Shown here one piece after another: positions 27,089 to 35,755 of a stretch of 64,000 bases of DNA (within the stretch, counting starts at the first letter, position 1; each line of letters starts with the position of its first letter). The notes under the pieces were generated by a model. It was not told the origin of the DNA, ran no database searches, and was given only the letters and a program-made list of their open reading frames with translations. This stretch comes from an uncultured bacterium. Lineage in GTDB: Bacteria > Myxococcota_A > Polyangia > Polyangiales > Houyiibacteriaceae. The DNA lies in contig CALJDU010000053.1 of NCBI GenBank assembly GCA_938024995.1, positions 1 to 64,000 on the forward strand. The letters run 5' to 3'. The position numbers and the translations under genes were made by a program.

Positions 27089-28711
27089 ATGTTTCTTCGC
27101 TTCTTGGTGATCGTGGGCCTTGCCCTCGCCGCCGCCTGTTCGGATCCCATCGATGTCTCTGATGCTGGAGCAGACGCGCCTGACGCGTTCGCGCCTCCCT
27201 TTCGAGAACTGGTCCTTGAGGTGGATAGTGATCTCTCGCTGACGTCCGGCGAAGAGGTCGAGGTCGTCGTTCGCGTGATCGACGTGATGGGCGAAACGGT
27301 CACCGGCGCGATGGTCGACTTTGCGCTCGACGGGACCGCGCATGACTCGTCGCTCGGCACGCTCATCGGCCGGACCGGACGCGACGGTCGGGCCTCCGCC
27401 ACGATCACGGCGGGGACCACCGCGGCCGCGTTCCGCGTACGCATCTCCGGCGATGGCGCGGACGATATTTTTCTCCGGGTCGCGGTCAGCGACGCGGGTT
27501 TCGGCACGCTCCTCGTGCACGCGGAGTATGAAGGTGACCGCGAGGTCGACTCGATCGCCGTCCGCGTCTACGCCGACACGCGGTGCGAAGATGAACGAAC
27601 GATGGTCGGACGTGGCGACCGCGCCATGCGTCTCGCGGTCGACGAACGCGAGACCCGCTTCTTCGGTCTCCCCGCAGAGGTCAGCTACGCGATCGTCGCG
27701 CAAGGCGATGGACCGAGCGGCACCACCCTCGCGCGCGGCTGCGTCGAAGACGTCATCCTCGGCGCGGACGAAGAAGCTGAGCTGACCATCACGCTCGGCG
27801 ATCTCCCGCTCACGACCACCGGCGTCTACGATACCGGGGTGGTCCTCGCGACGAGCGACTCCGCCGACACGCTCAACGTCGCCGTGACGGAACGCGGCGC
27901 GGCCACCCTGGAAGCGCGAGGCGGCGCGGCGTCTGCAATCTTGGCGGGCGTCGAGAACATCTTGGCGATCGACGGAATCATGACCGACTTCGAGCGCCTT
28001 GAGCGAAGAGACGAAGCGGTTCGGATGCGGCTCGCGGAAACGTTCTCGGACCGGTTGGGGCCGTCATCGGCGATCGTCGAGCTAGGCGCGCTCCTCCGTG
28101 AGTCGACTCAAGAAACCGAGCTGCTCGGCAGCATGCGGATCGACCCCGAAGGCGCCGGCATCACCTTCGATGTCCGCGAGGTCTTCGTGCACTCCGCGAC
28201 CGGCGAGATGCGACGGATGCCGGACGTGGACGGCGTGACCGCGGACCTGACCGGATCGCTTATGACCGACGAAGAATCGCTCGTCATCGATGAACTCGCG
28301 GTCTCCCTTCCGCTCGGACGCTACGCGCTCGCGGTGTTTATGGCGGCCGCCACCGAGCGCGACTTCGGAACGGCCCGCGACATGTTCGTCGACTCGGTCG
28401 GCTGCGAAGAGATCGGCATGGTCATCAGCGAAGAGCTGCGGGTCTCTTGCGGAGCCGAGTGCCTGGTCGCGGGCTGCCAAGACGCGATGGACGCGCTCTT
28501 CACCGACATCGAAGCCGAGGTCGCGGAGCTCGACGTGATGCGCGATCAGATCCGGCTCGACGGCGTGGCGAACCTCGGTGACGAAGACGATGACCTTCGG
28601 GTCGACGCGGTCGTGGCCGACGATCTCTCCGGAGGTTGGTACGGCGCGGATGGTGAGTTCGATCCGGTCTCCGCGTCGTTCCGCGCGACCCGCGCTCCGG
28701 TCCCCGACTGA
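27089..28711 (+). CDS. Lipoprotein with bacterial Ig-like domain
   Basis: A 540-residue lipoprotein with lipobox AAAC (VIVGLALAAAC). A short Asp/Ala-rich linker is followed at about residues 30-125 by an invasin-type Ig-like (Big) domain: LTSGEEVEVVVRVIDVMGET, then VTGAMVDFAL and GRTGRDGRASATITAG. The remaining 400 residues contain a second beta-rich region (GTLLVHAEYEGDREVDSIAV) and a helical domain with several cysteines (SCGAECLVAGCQDAMDALF). I do not recognise that part. ATG 27089 is used; an in-frame TTG precedes it by four codons. It is divergent from the Lol-type permease and likely heads a unit with the coiled-coil gene at 28731. Confidence 0.72.
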   Translation: MFLRFLVIVGLALAAACSDPIDVSDAGADAPDAFAPPFRELVLEVDSDLSLTSGEEVEVVVRVIDVMGETVTGAMVDFALDGTAHDSSLGTLIGRTGRDGRASATITAGTTAAAFRVRISGDGADDIFLRVAVSDAGFGTLLVHAEYEGDREVDSIAVRVYADTRCEDERTMVGRGDRAMRLAVDERETRFFGLPAEVSYAIVAQGDGPSGTTLARGCVEDVILGADEEAELTITLGDLPLTTTGVYDTGVVLATSDSADTLNVAVTERGAATLEARGGAASAILAGVENILAIDGIMTDFERLERRDEAVRMRLAETFSDRLGPSSAIVELGALLRESTQETELLGSMRIDPEGAGITFDVREVFVHSATGEMRRMPDVDGVTADLTGSLMTDEESLVIDELAVSLPLGRYALAVFMAAATERDFGTARDMFVDSVGCEEIGMVISEELRVSCGAECLVAGCQDAMDALFTDIEAEVAELDVMRDQIRLDGVANLGDEDDDLRVDAVVADDLSGGWYGADGEFDPVSASFRATRAPVPD

Positions 28712-28730
28712 GAAACGGTCCCGCGCGCGC

Positions 28731-29192
28731 ATGAAGCAGCGTTATCCCCTCGCCGCCGCCGAGAAGCTCCGCGCCCAGGAGCTCGATCTGGCCAAGGAAG
28801 CGCTCGCACGCGCGACGGAAGCGGTGACGCGCGCCGAGGAGGAAGAACGTCTCGCCGGTGAACGCATCGTGGCGCACGACCAAGAGACCGCCCAGGTTCG
28901 CGAACGCGAGCGAGACCGAACGCGCGTCGAAGACATCCACCACGCCCGCGCGTATCTGACGCGACGCGCCGACGAACGCGCGAAGCTCGCCGAGCTCCAT
29001 GAAGAAGCGATCCGGGCGCTCGTGCTCCGTCGTCAGGAAGAAGAGCTGTCGCGCGCACAGCTGGCGGACGCGCGCGCACAAAAACGCGCCGTTGAGAAGC
29101 ACCGCGAGCGCTGGGAAGCCGAAGGCCAACGCGCCGACGATCTGAAGCGCGAAAACGAAGCCGACGACCTCAACAGCTCGCGCTTCAAGTAG
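28731..29192 (+). CDS. Small coiled-coil protein (FliJ/YscO-like in form)
   Basis: A 153-residue protein that is almost entirely charged helix (EKLRAQELDLAKEALARATE, then RRQEEELSRAQLADARAQKR). Length, the N-terminal R-Y-P-L-x-x-x-x-x-L pattern and continuous coiled coil resemble FliJ/YscO-type export chaperones. These are poorly conserved and no flagellar or type III secretion genes are present in the window, so the assignment is weak. ATG 28731 is used because the open frame upstream is the end of the Ig-like lipoprotein gene in another frame; the start is 19 bases after that stop. Cytoplasmic. Confidence 0.55.
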   Translation: MKQRYPLAAAEKLRAQELDLAKEALARATEAVTRAEEEERLAGERIVAHDQETAQVRERERDRTRVEDIHHARAYLTRRADERAKLAELHEEAIRALVLRRQEEELSRAQLADARAQKRAVEKHRERWEAEGQRADDLKRENEADDLNSSRFK

Positions 29193-29368
29193 TCCGCGGA
29201 ATCCCAGCCTCGCTCTGCGCTGTTTGCTTCTTGAGGCGGTCTCTCGTTGGAGGTTCCTCCTCGCTCGAGATCGGGAGTCCGCGGCCGCGCGTGTCGCGCT
29301 CGATCCCCAACGTTCGCGTTGATTTTTTGCTGACCTGGATCCCGGTCCTTTAAGCCGGAGTGGTGCCT

Positions 29369-31759
29369 GTGTTGACCTTCTCGTTCCTCCGCACCTCGGT
29401 CGTCGCCTCTGCGCTCTTGCTCTCGTGCACCGCGCAAGCCAACCGACCTGAGGCCTCACGTCCGCCCGCGCCAACCGCGCCCTCGGAAGAGCCCACGCAA
29501 GGCCCTGCGCCAATCGCGCAGCAAGAAGCAGAAACGCCGCGCTTTGATCCCGCGGTGGTCGCGCAAGGCGAAGACTCCGTGACTCGCTTGATGAACGCGA
29601 CCGACGAGGGAAGTCGCGCGGCGGTCGCGCGGGCTCGGCTCGACGCGCTCCTCGCGACCCGCGAGGGAGAGGCGACCGAGGCGCAAGCGAACGAGATCGC
29701 GCGAGCCCGATGGTTCATCGTCAAACATGGCGCGACCAACGACGCCGGCGTTCAGGTCGAGGCGCTCACGAACGCCGGTCATCCGCTCGCGCGCTGGGCG
29801 CGACTGCACTACGCCGAGTCGCTCTTCGCCGAGGTCAAAGAAGGAAGCCGCTCGCCTGCGGATGCCCTCGCGGTCGCGTTGTCATTGACGCGAGACGAAT
29901 GGGCGGGACGTCGTCGGGCTGAGGTCGTGGTCGCGCGCTCCTATGCCCGGCAAGGCAATCGCGAAGAAGCGATCCCGCGGTTGCGCGCCCTCGTCGCCTC
30001 TGCTCCGGCGCGCACGGGCGCCGCTTCGGTCGGGATGCCGCTCGCCGCGATGCTGACCCGAGGCTCGGTCGCGGACCGCGAAGAGGCGCTATCGCTCTAC
30101 CGGCGCGTCGCGACCCGGGCGCCGAAGGCCAGCGTGACGCCTCGCGCACAAGAGCTCGCGAACGCCGTGCTTACCTCCCTCCCGCCCGCGCGCCGGGAGG
30201 CGCTTCGCCTCATCCCGGTGACCGATCGACTGGTCCGCGCGCAAGCGCTCTACGACGGGATGCACCACCGCGACGCGGAAGAAGCGTTTGCCCAGATCGT
30301 GCACGCGATGCGTTTCGCGACGACTGCGCTGGGGATCGGGGCGCGTTGCCGTGCGCAGATGATGCAGGGGCGCTCCATGCTACGTCGCCGGGAGCGTCGC
30401 GAGAGCGTGCCTTTGCTGATCGACGCGGCCGAGCGCTGCGATGACGTCGATGTCAAAGCCTGGTCGCGCTACAAAGCGGGACGCGCGCTCGCGGCACGCG
30501 GAAGGCGCGCCGAAGCGATGGCGCAGTACGCCTTGGTCGAGCGAGAAGCGCCGGAGCACCGACTCGCGGACGACGCGCTCTTTCACGCGGCGTTGATCGA
30601 CGAGGCCGCGGGTCGTTTCGACGCGATGACCGAGAAGCTCCTCGCGCTCCCGGAGCGATACCCGTCCGGCGACATGCGTCACGAGGCGCTCTTTCGGTTG
30701 GCGTGGCGGGCCCATGAACTGGGTCGCCATGAGGAAGCGCTCGCGCTCTTCTCGCGTCTCGACGGCGCGGTGACCAAGGACGAGGCGATCCGCGGACGCG
30801 GCGCGTATTGGAGCGCGCGTTCACAGCTCGCCCTGGGGCGGCAAGCCGACGCGATCACGACGCTGGTCACTCTGATGCACAGCTGGCCGCTCAGCTACTA
30901 CGCGCAACAAGCCAACGCGCGCTTGCAAGAGGTCGCACCGGCGCGAGCGGATGAGGTTCTCGAGAGCCAGCGCGGGCCGCTTGCGCCCCTCACGTTCGCG
31001 TGGCGCGACGAGCTCGACCAGGACGCCTTCGCGCGCGCGCTCGCGCTGCTTGAGGTGAAGGCGACCGAGGAAGCGAAGGCCGAGCTGGGATCGCTCGGGA
31101 TGATCGGAGCGCGGGCCGACGAAGACGCGCTCTGGCTCAGCGCCGCGCTCTTTCATCACGCCGACGCGCAGCCCGATGTGCTCCGCTTGCTGCGACGACG
31201 CACGAACAGTTACCGCAGCCTCGCCCCGGCGGGACGTGGGCGCGCGATGTGGCGACTGGCGTATCCCAAAGCGTTCGCGCCCTTGATCGAAGAGACCGCC
31301 GCGCGGGAGTCGGTCCCGCCCGCCTTCGTTCGCGCGATCGCGCGTGAGGAAAGCTCTTTCACGCCGACCGCGGTCTCGTGGGCCCACGCATACGGCCTGA
31401 CGCAGGTCATCTTGCCGACCGCGCGACAGTACGCGCGTCAGCTTGGTCTCCGCGCGACCCCCGCGACGCTCAAGGACCCCGCGACGAACCTGGCCATCGG
31501 CACCCGCTTTATGGGCTTCTTGTTTCGGCGCTACGCGGCCAACCCGGCGCTGGTCCCGAGCGCGTACAACGCGGGCTTCGGCGCGACCGATCGCTGGCTC
31601 CGCGCCGACCGCGAGCGACCGCTGGACGAGTTCGTGGAAGAGATCAGCTACGACGAGACGCGTCGCTACACCCGTCGTGTGCTCCAGACCTACGGGGTCT
31701 ACTCGTGGCTCGACGCTGACGCCTTGCCGCCGATGCCGCGCGATCTGCCGCGCGACTAG
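29369..31759 (+). CDS. Soluble lytic murein transglycosylase (Slt70-like lipoprotein)
   Basis: An exported murein hydrolase of about 796 residues that cleaves the MurNAc-GlcNAc bond, forming 1,6-anhydro ends. The GTG at 29369 has GGAG eight bases upstream; GTGs at 29360/29363 are alternatives. The SPII-like signal ends in LLSC. Residues about 60-610 form an alpha-helical superhelix of TPR-like units (YALVEREAPEHRLADDALFH; ALFRLAWRAHELGRHEEALA), as in the U-domain of Slt70. The catalytic domain is at about 630-780: catalytic Glu in AIAREESSF, then GLTQVILPTARQ and SAYNAG. The stop overlaps the 3-prime end of the convergent cNMP-binding gene by 4 bases. Confidence 0.92.
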   Translation: MLTFSFLRTSVVASALLLSCTAQANRPEASRPPAPTAPSEEPTQGPAPIAQQEAETPRFDPAVVAQGEDSVTRLMNATDEGSRAAVARARLDALLATREGEATEAQANEIARARWFIVKHGATNDAGVQVEALTNAGHPLARWARLHYAESLFAEVKEGSRSPADALAVALSLTRDEWAGRRRAEVVVARSYARQGNREEAIPRLRALVASAPARTGAASVGMPLAAMLTRGSVADREEALSLYRRVATRAPKASVTPRAQELANAVLTSLPPARREALRLIPVTDRLVRAQALYDGMHHRDAEEAFAQIVHAMRFATTALGIGARCRAQMMQGRSMLRRRERRESVPLLIDAAERCDDVDVKAWSRYKAGRALAARGRRAEAMAQYALVEREAPEHRLADDALFHAALIDEAAGRFDAMTEKLLALPERYPSGDMRHEALFRLAWRAHELGRHEEALALFSRLDGAVTKDEAIRGRGAYWSARSQLALGRQADAITTLVTLMHSWPLSYYAQQANARLQEVAPARADEVLESQRGPLAPLTFAWRDELDQDAFARALALLEVKATEEAKAELGSLGMIGARADEDALWLSAALFHHADAQPDVLRLLRRRTNSYRSLAPAGRGRAMWRLAYPKAFAPLIEETAARESVPPAFVRAIAREESSFTPTAVSWAHAYGLTQVILPTARQYARQLGLRATPATLKDPATNLAIGTRFMGFLFRRYAANPALVPSAYNAGFGATDRWLRADRERPLDEFVEEISYDETRRYTRRVLQTYGVYSWLDADALPPMPRDLPRD

Positions 31760-33057
31760 ATGATGACCAGATCGCTCACGTCGAGCGTCTGACCACGCGT
31801 GATCGCGCGGGTCTCGTCGTCGCGTCGCGTCGCCATTTCATAAAGCTCCACGAGCACGCTCGGGTAACGCCGAATCACTTCGTGGAAGGTGTCGCGGTCA
31901 AGCTCGTAGGCGACCACCTCGCTCTTGGTCACCACGCTCGCGCTCGTGGAGCGGCGGAGCACCATCGAGATCTCGCCGACCACATCGCCAGGCCCGAGCG
32001 TCGCGAGCCGAAGCCCGTCGCCGTCTTGGTCCACGCCCATCACGTCGGCCACGCCGCTCCCGATCAGGAAGAGGCGATCGGCTTCGTGACCGGACGCCAG
32101 CATCTCGCGGTCATCCGGGAACGCGCGCTCGCTCATCCGCTGAAGCACCGCGTGGCGATCCTCGACAAGGAGCCCGTTGAAGATGCGACTGCCCAGCAGG
32201 TTCGCGACCATCCGCTCATGGCAGAAGGTCCCGAGCTGCGTGACGAGCTCAGGGCTCTCGGCAGCCGCGTCTTCGAGATGTTGCCGCGACATCATCAACA
32301 AGATCGTGGGCTCGTGGGCATCCACCGTGGCGGCGCGCGGCGTGTTCGTCACCAGCGCCATCTCGCCGAGAACCGCCCCCGGACCGAGCGCCGCAAAGGG
32401 ATCGCCATCGCGCGAGACCCGCAGCAACCCGCGGGCGACCACATACGCTTCGCCGCCTTCGTCGCCGTGCGTGATCAAGCGCTCGTCGTTGTGGAGGTCC
32501 ACGACCTGAAGCGACATTAAGAAGAGCGCGAGATCATCTTTGTTGAGCGCCGAGAAGAGCGGGAGCTCGGGAAGGGCGCGTTCCGGGTCAAAGCTGTCGG
32601 CCAGCTCTGTGAAGCGTTCCGCTGCCGCGTCCGCGCGGTCGAGCAGCGCTTCCGACGAGACCTGCTGCACGTCCATCGCTTTGGGCGACCGGTTGGGGAG
32701 CGGCGGCGGGGCTTGTGGAACATCCGAGATGCGCGGCGAGTCTTTGTGGAACGCTTCCGCGATCTGCATCAAGAGCGGCTCGCAGGCGTCGTCGTCGGTG
32801 AACTCCGCGATCAACTTGGCGCTCACGACCGCCATCGGGAGATCGCCGCGGCGAACGTAGGAGTCGACCAGCTTGGCGCAGAGCGAGGGGACAAAGGCGT
32901 AGCGCTCTTCGCTCACCAAGACGCGGCCCAGCAAGAGGTGGGCGCCGAGGTCGTCTTCGTTGTCGCAAAGGACCAGCGCGGTTCGAAGCGCCGCTTCCCA
33001 GTCTCCACGGGCGAGCGCACCAAAGGCTCGATCAAGCGTTCCGATGTTCTCCGTCAT
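31756..33057 (-). CDS. Protein with two cyclic-nucleotide-binding domains
   Basis: A cytoplasmic protein of about 433 residues. The start at 33057 has a strong AAAGGAA four bases upstream. Residues 1-110 are helical and TPR-like (GALARGDWEAALRTALVL). Two CRP/FNR-type cNMP-binding domains follow: the first around 175-300 (GDEGGEAYVVARGLLRVSRD; LGEMALVTNTPRAATVDA), the second around 305-425 (ADRLFLIGSGVADVMGV; GEISMVLRRSTSASVVTK). Phosphate-binding cassette motifs G-E-M-A and G-E-I-S are present with an R a few residues on, so nucleotide binding is plausible. No DNA-binding or catalytic domain is seen. Output may be through protein interaction. Confidence 0.87.
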   Translation of the reverse strand: MTENIGTLDRAFGALARGDWEAALRTALVLCDNEDDLGAHLLLGRVLVSEERYAFVPSLCAKLVDSYVRRGDLPMAVVSAKLIAEFTDDDACEPLLMQIAEAFHKDSPRISDVPQAPPPLPNRSPKAMDVQQVSSEALLDRADAAAERFTELADSFDPERALPELPLFSALNKDDLALFLMSLQVVDLHNDERLITHGDEGGEAYVVARGLLRVSRDGDPFAALGPGAVLGEMALVTNTPRAATVDAHEPTILLMMSRQHLEDAAAESPELVTQLGTFCHERMVANLLGSRIFNGLLVEDRHAVLQRMSERAFPDDREMLASGHEADRLFLIGSGVADVMGVDQDGDGLRLATLGPGDVVGEISMVLRRSTSASVVTKSEVVAYELDRDTFHEVIRRYPSVLVELYEMATRRDDETRAITRGQTLDVSDLVII

Positions 33058-33191
33058 CGCGTTCCTTTCGCGTGTCGCTCGCGCGGTCATCTGCTCACTC
33101 TGACTGATCACGACAGAAGTTGAGCAGCGTTACGGTGATGGCCCGCCCGATGGGTGAGCCTTGAGTCGCCTTGAGTTGAGTGGGTTCGCGC

Positions 33192-34655
33192 TTAGGGGGC
33201 GACGACACGGGCGCCGACGCCCTCAAGCTCCACCGCCGCGGAGAAGCCGTCCGCGAAGCGCGGGTCCAAGGTGCAGTCGTGCCCGTCCACGCGGGTTCCG
33301 TCGCCATCGATGCACGCGACGACGACTGGCTGACAGCCCGGCTCGCCTTCGTCGTCGATGAGGAAGAGCTCGAGACCGTCGCCGTCGAGGTCCACGTCAG
33401 GACGCACGCCGCTGAGCGGAAGCAGGAAGCCATCCGGGGTACCGCCGAGCAAGACGTCGGCGAGGTTGCTGGTGGTGCCTTCGCCGTCACACGAGGGCGC
33501 GTCTCCGCCGCCGAAGCTCGCGATGAAGTTCGGGAGGAACGCGAAGGTGGTCACCGGGGTCGCGCCGCAAAGCACCCCCTCTTCGAGACCGGAGAGCTCG
33601 CCGCCGGACGCCGCGGTCATGCCGGTGAGCTGACTGCTGCGGAACTCGAGCGCGAAGAACCCGAGCGGGATCTCGACGTCTTCTGGACCGCCGCTCAACG
33701 CGCGGTCCGAAATGCTGCTCACGAACGAGGTCACCGGCGCGCCCGTCTCGTCAAAGGCGTCTGCGCCAGGCGTGAACTCGCCGCGACCGCTCAGGTTGTT
33801 GCTCGGGTCTCCATCGGCGTCGTCGCCCTGGAACCACGCGATCGTGAGGTCGTCGTCATTGCGCGCCGAGGCGTCATCGAGCCCGAGGAACGTCATCAGC
33901 AAGATCAGGTCCGTACCGACCGAGTCGCCGATCATCATGTTGAGGAACGAGACCGCGAGGCCGAGGCCACGCGCGAGAGCGTTGTCGGGGAGGCCATCTC
34001 CGGAGAAGTCACAGCCCACGCGGCGATCACCGAGCTGAAGCGAACTCACGACCAAGCTTCGCTCGATCATGCAGTCAGGGCCGCAACCGTCGAAGCGGTC
34101 GTCGTTGCCGTCGTCGCACTCTTCGTCGCCATCGATGCTGTCGTCGCCACACATCTCGAGCGAGGTGCAGTCCGCGCTGCAGCCGTCACCGTCTCGCGTG
34201 TTGCCATCGTCGCACTCTTCGCCCGCGGCGACGTCGCGGATGCCGTTTCCGCAGGTCTCGTCGGACTGGCAGTCGGAGCGACAGCCATCGCCCGAGCGAC
34301 GGTTCATGTCGTCGCAGACCTCACCGCGATCGAGCTCGCCGTCTCCGCAGAACGCTTCGCGTCGACAAACGGAGCTGCAGCCATCGCCGTCTTCCGTGTT
34401 GCCGTCGTCGCACTGCTCACCCCCGCCGAGGCGCCCGTCGCCACACTCCGCTGCGGGCGGCGCGTCTGGACCGCCGCTGTCCGTCCCGGCGTCGGGTTCG
34501 CCGCTGTCCGGGCTCGTGGTGTCCATCGTCGCGTCAAAGACGATGTCGCCGTCGGTCCCCGCATCCGTGCCGGCGTCCGGAGTAAACGACTCACCGCAAC
34601 CCACAGAGAGCGCGAGGCAAGACGCGAAACCAATAAGAAGCGCGCGTAAGTTCAT
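33192..34655 (-). CDS. Lipoprotein with myxococcal Cys-rich (DUF4215) repeats
   Basis: A 487-residue lipoprotein; the signal ends in lipobox SVGC near residue 20. An Asp-rich linker precedes four Cys-rich repeats of the DUF4215 / TIGR02232 type at about residues 70-205, with core G-E-x-C-D-D-G-N-x-x-D-G-D-G-C and an intervening CGDG. The repeats are aspartate- and glycine-rich and probably bind calcium with two to three disulphides each. The C-terminal 280 residues form an unrecognised domain with a Cys pair (DCTLDPRFADGFSAAVELEG). Predicted cell-surface protein. ATG 34655 is chosen over a start six codons upstream because it gives a normal signal peptide. Confidence 0.85.
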   Translation of the reverse strand: MNLRALLIGFASCLALSVGCGESFTPDAGTDAGTDGDIVFDATMDTTSPDSGEPDAGTDSGGPDAPPAAECGDGRLGGGEQCDDGNTEDGDGCSSVCRREAFCGDGELDRGEVCDDMNRRSGDGCRSDCQSDETCGNGIRDVAAGEECDDGNTRDGDGCSADCTSLEMCGDDSIDGDEECDDGNDDRFDGCGPDCMIERSLVVSSLQLGDRRVGCDFSGDGLPDNALARGLGLAVSFLNMMIGDSVGTDLILLMTFLGLDDASARNDDDLTIAWFQGDDADGDPSNNLSGRGEFTPGADAFDETGAPVTSFVSSISDRALSGGPEDVEIPLGFFALEFRSSQLTGMTAASGGELSGLEEGVLCGATPVTTFAFLPNFIASFGGGDAPSCDGEGTTSNLADVLLGGTPDGFLLPLSGVRPDVDLDGDGLELFLIDDEGEPGCQPVVVACIDGDGTRVDGHDCTLDPRFADGFSAAVELEGVGARVVAP

Positions 34656-34726
34656 GCGCGGAGGGTACACCACCCGCGCAGAAGTTCGAGCCGACGAGCA
34701 GGGAGCAAGAGGTCGCGAACGGGAGC

Positions 34727-35461
34727 TCAGTCCAGCGAGGAGGCCAAGACCGACCGAGCACGCGCGATCTCGTCGGACAACGTCACGACCTTGGCTCGAT
34801 CCGCCGAGGCGTTCCGGTGAAGGAACGCGCGCAGGTGCACACGCGCGGTCGCGTGGTCACCGAGATGATGCGCGATCATCCCGAGCACAAAGCGGCCGTA
34901 CCCTTCCCGCGCCTTGCTCGCGCCCAGGCTCCGCTGGACATCCGCCAACCGCCGCACTGGTCGACCCGCCTCGAGCCGGATAAACGCGCGGTGACCTCGG
35001 ATCAACGCGCGATCCCGAGCGCTGTGGAGCAACGCCTTCTTCAGCGTCTGGAGCGCGTCGTCGACATGTCCCGCGAAGTGCTGCGCGGTCGCGAGAGACC
35101 ACATCTGAAAGCTCCGGCGGTCGGGGGGAGCGTGACGAACGGCGAGCCGCAGAAAGGAGATCGCCTGGGCGCGGTTCCCCAGCGCGTGATGGGCGCGCGC
35201 CGCGTCGTGGAACGCGATGTCCAAGAGCGCGCTGTCTTCCGGGCGCAGCTGACACATCTTCTGCGCGGTCTTCGCCGCCTGCTCGAAGCGACCCAGCTCC
35301 ATGAACGCGAGGTAGGCCTGCCGCAGGAGCAGCATCCGCATCTCGGCAGTGAGCTCCTCCACTTGGAGCGCGCTCTCTGCATACTCCAAACGGCGAGCGG
35401 GCTCCTTGGCTCGAATCGCAGAGCCTAAAAGGGTGGTCGCATCGATTTTGGGGTGGGGCAT
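34727..35461 (-). CDS. TPR-repeat protein
   Basis: A cytoplasmic protein of about 244 residues composed of tetratricopeptide-like helical pairs (AYLAFMELGRFEQAAKTAQK; HDAARAHHALGNRAQAISFL; ATAQHFAGHVDDALQTLKKA; GMIAHHLGDHATARVHLRAF). The frame is open for another 69 codons upstream, but ATG 35461 follows AGGGTATCAGAG and the upstream translation has non-coding composition. TPR proteins act as scaffolds; no partner can be named. It is transcribed in the same direction as the glycosyltransferase upstream but separated by nearly 300 bases. Confidence 0.75.
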   Translation of the reverse strand: MPHPKIDATTLLGSAIRAKEPARRLEYAESALQVEELTAEMRMLLLRQAYLAFMELGRFEQAAKTAQKMCQLRPEDSALLDIAFHDAARAHHALGNRAQAISFLRLAVRHAPPDRRSFQMWSLATAQHFAGHVDDALQTLKKALLHSARDRALIRGHRAFIRLEAGRPVRRLADVQRSLGASKAREGYGRFVLGMIAHHLGDHATARVHLRAFLHRNASADRAKVVTLSDEIARARSVLASSLD

Positions 35462-35755
35462 CTCTGATACCCTGTCCCAAGCAAGGTACCACACAGCTAC
35501 CCCCCACGCTTTCTGTTTAGAAAACAAGGTGTTGCAGAGTTTTCCACAATGAAGCCACGGAGGGCTCACGGGTGTGGAAATCAAGCGCCTGAAGCGCCCA
35601 CAAGGCCGAAATTTCTTGGAGAAACGCGCTGTGGAAAGATAAATTGGATCCGTCCGCGACGTCCTCATTTCCGCCCTTGGGAGGTGGCCAGACGGAACGC
35701 AAACGGCCCACTCATCGATCCGAGATCGAGGAGCAGGCCGTCGCCATTGGTGAGC
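35462..35755. other. AT-richer intergenic region with repeated TGTGGAAA sites
   Basis: A non-coding gap of 294 bases. It contains three 9-mers close to a DnaA box within 100 bases: TTTTCCACA at 35540-35548 and, on the other strand, TGTGGAAAT at 35573-35581 and TGTGGAAAG at 35630-35638. Local runs such as TTTCTGTTTAGAAAAC are AT-rich compared with surrounding genes. It also should hold the promoter of the TPR gene at 34727-35461. Confidence 0.45.

Noticed and set aside
28731..29192. Marker of a type III secretion or flagellar locus
   Set aside because: The protein is only generally FliJ/YscO-like; no export gate, ATPase or ring component is encoded in the window.
35462..35755. Chromosomal replication origin
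   Set aside because: Only one good DnaA-box match, no DNA-unwinding repeat set, and no dnaA, dnaN, gyrB or parAB neighbours.
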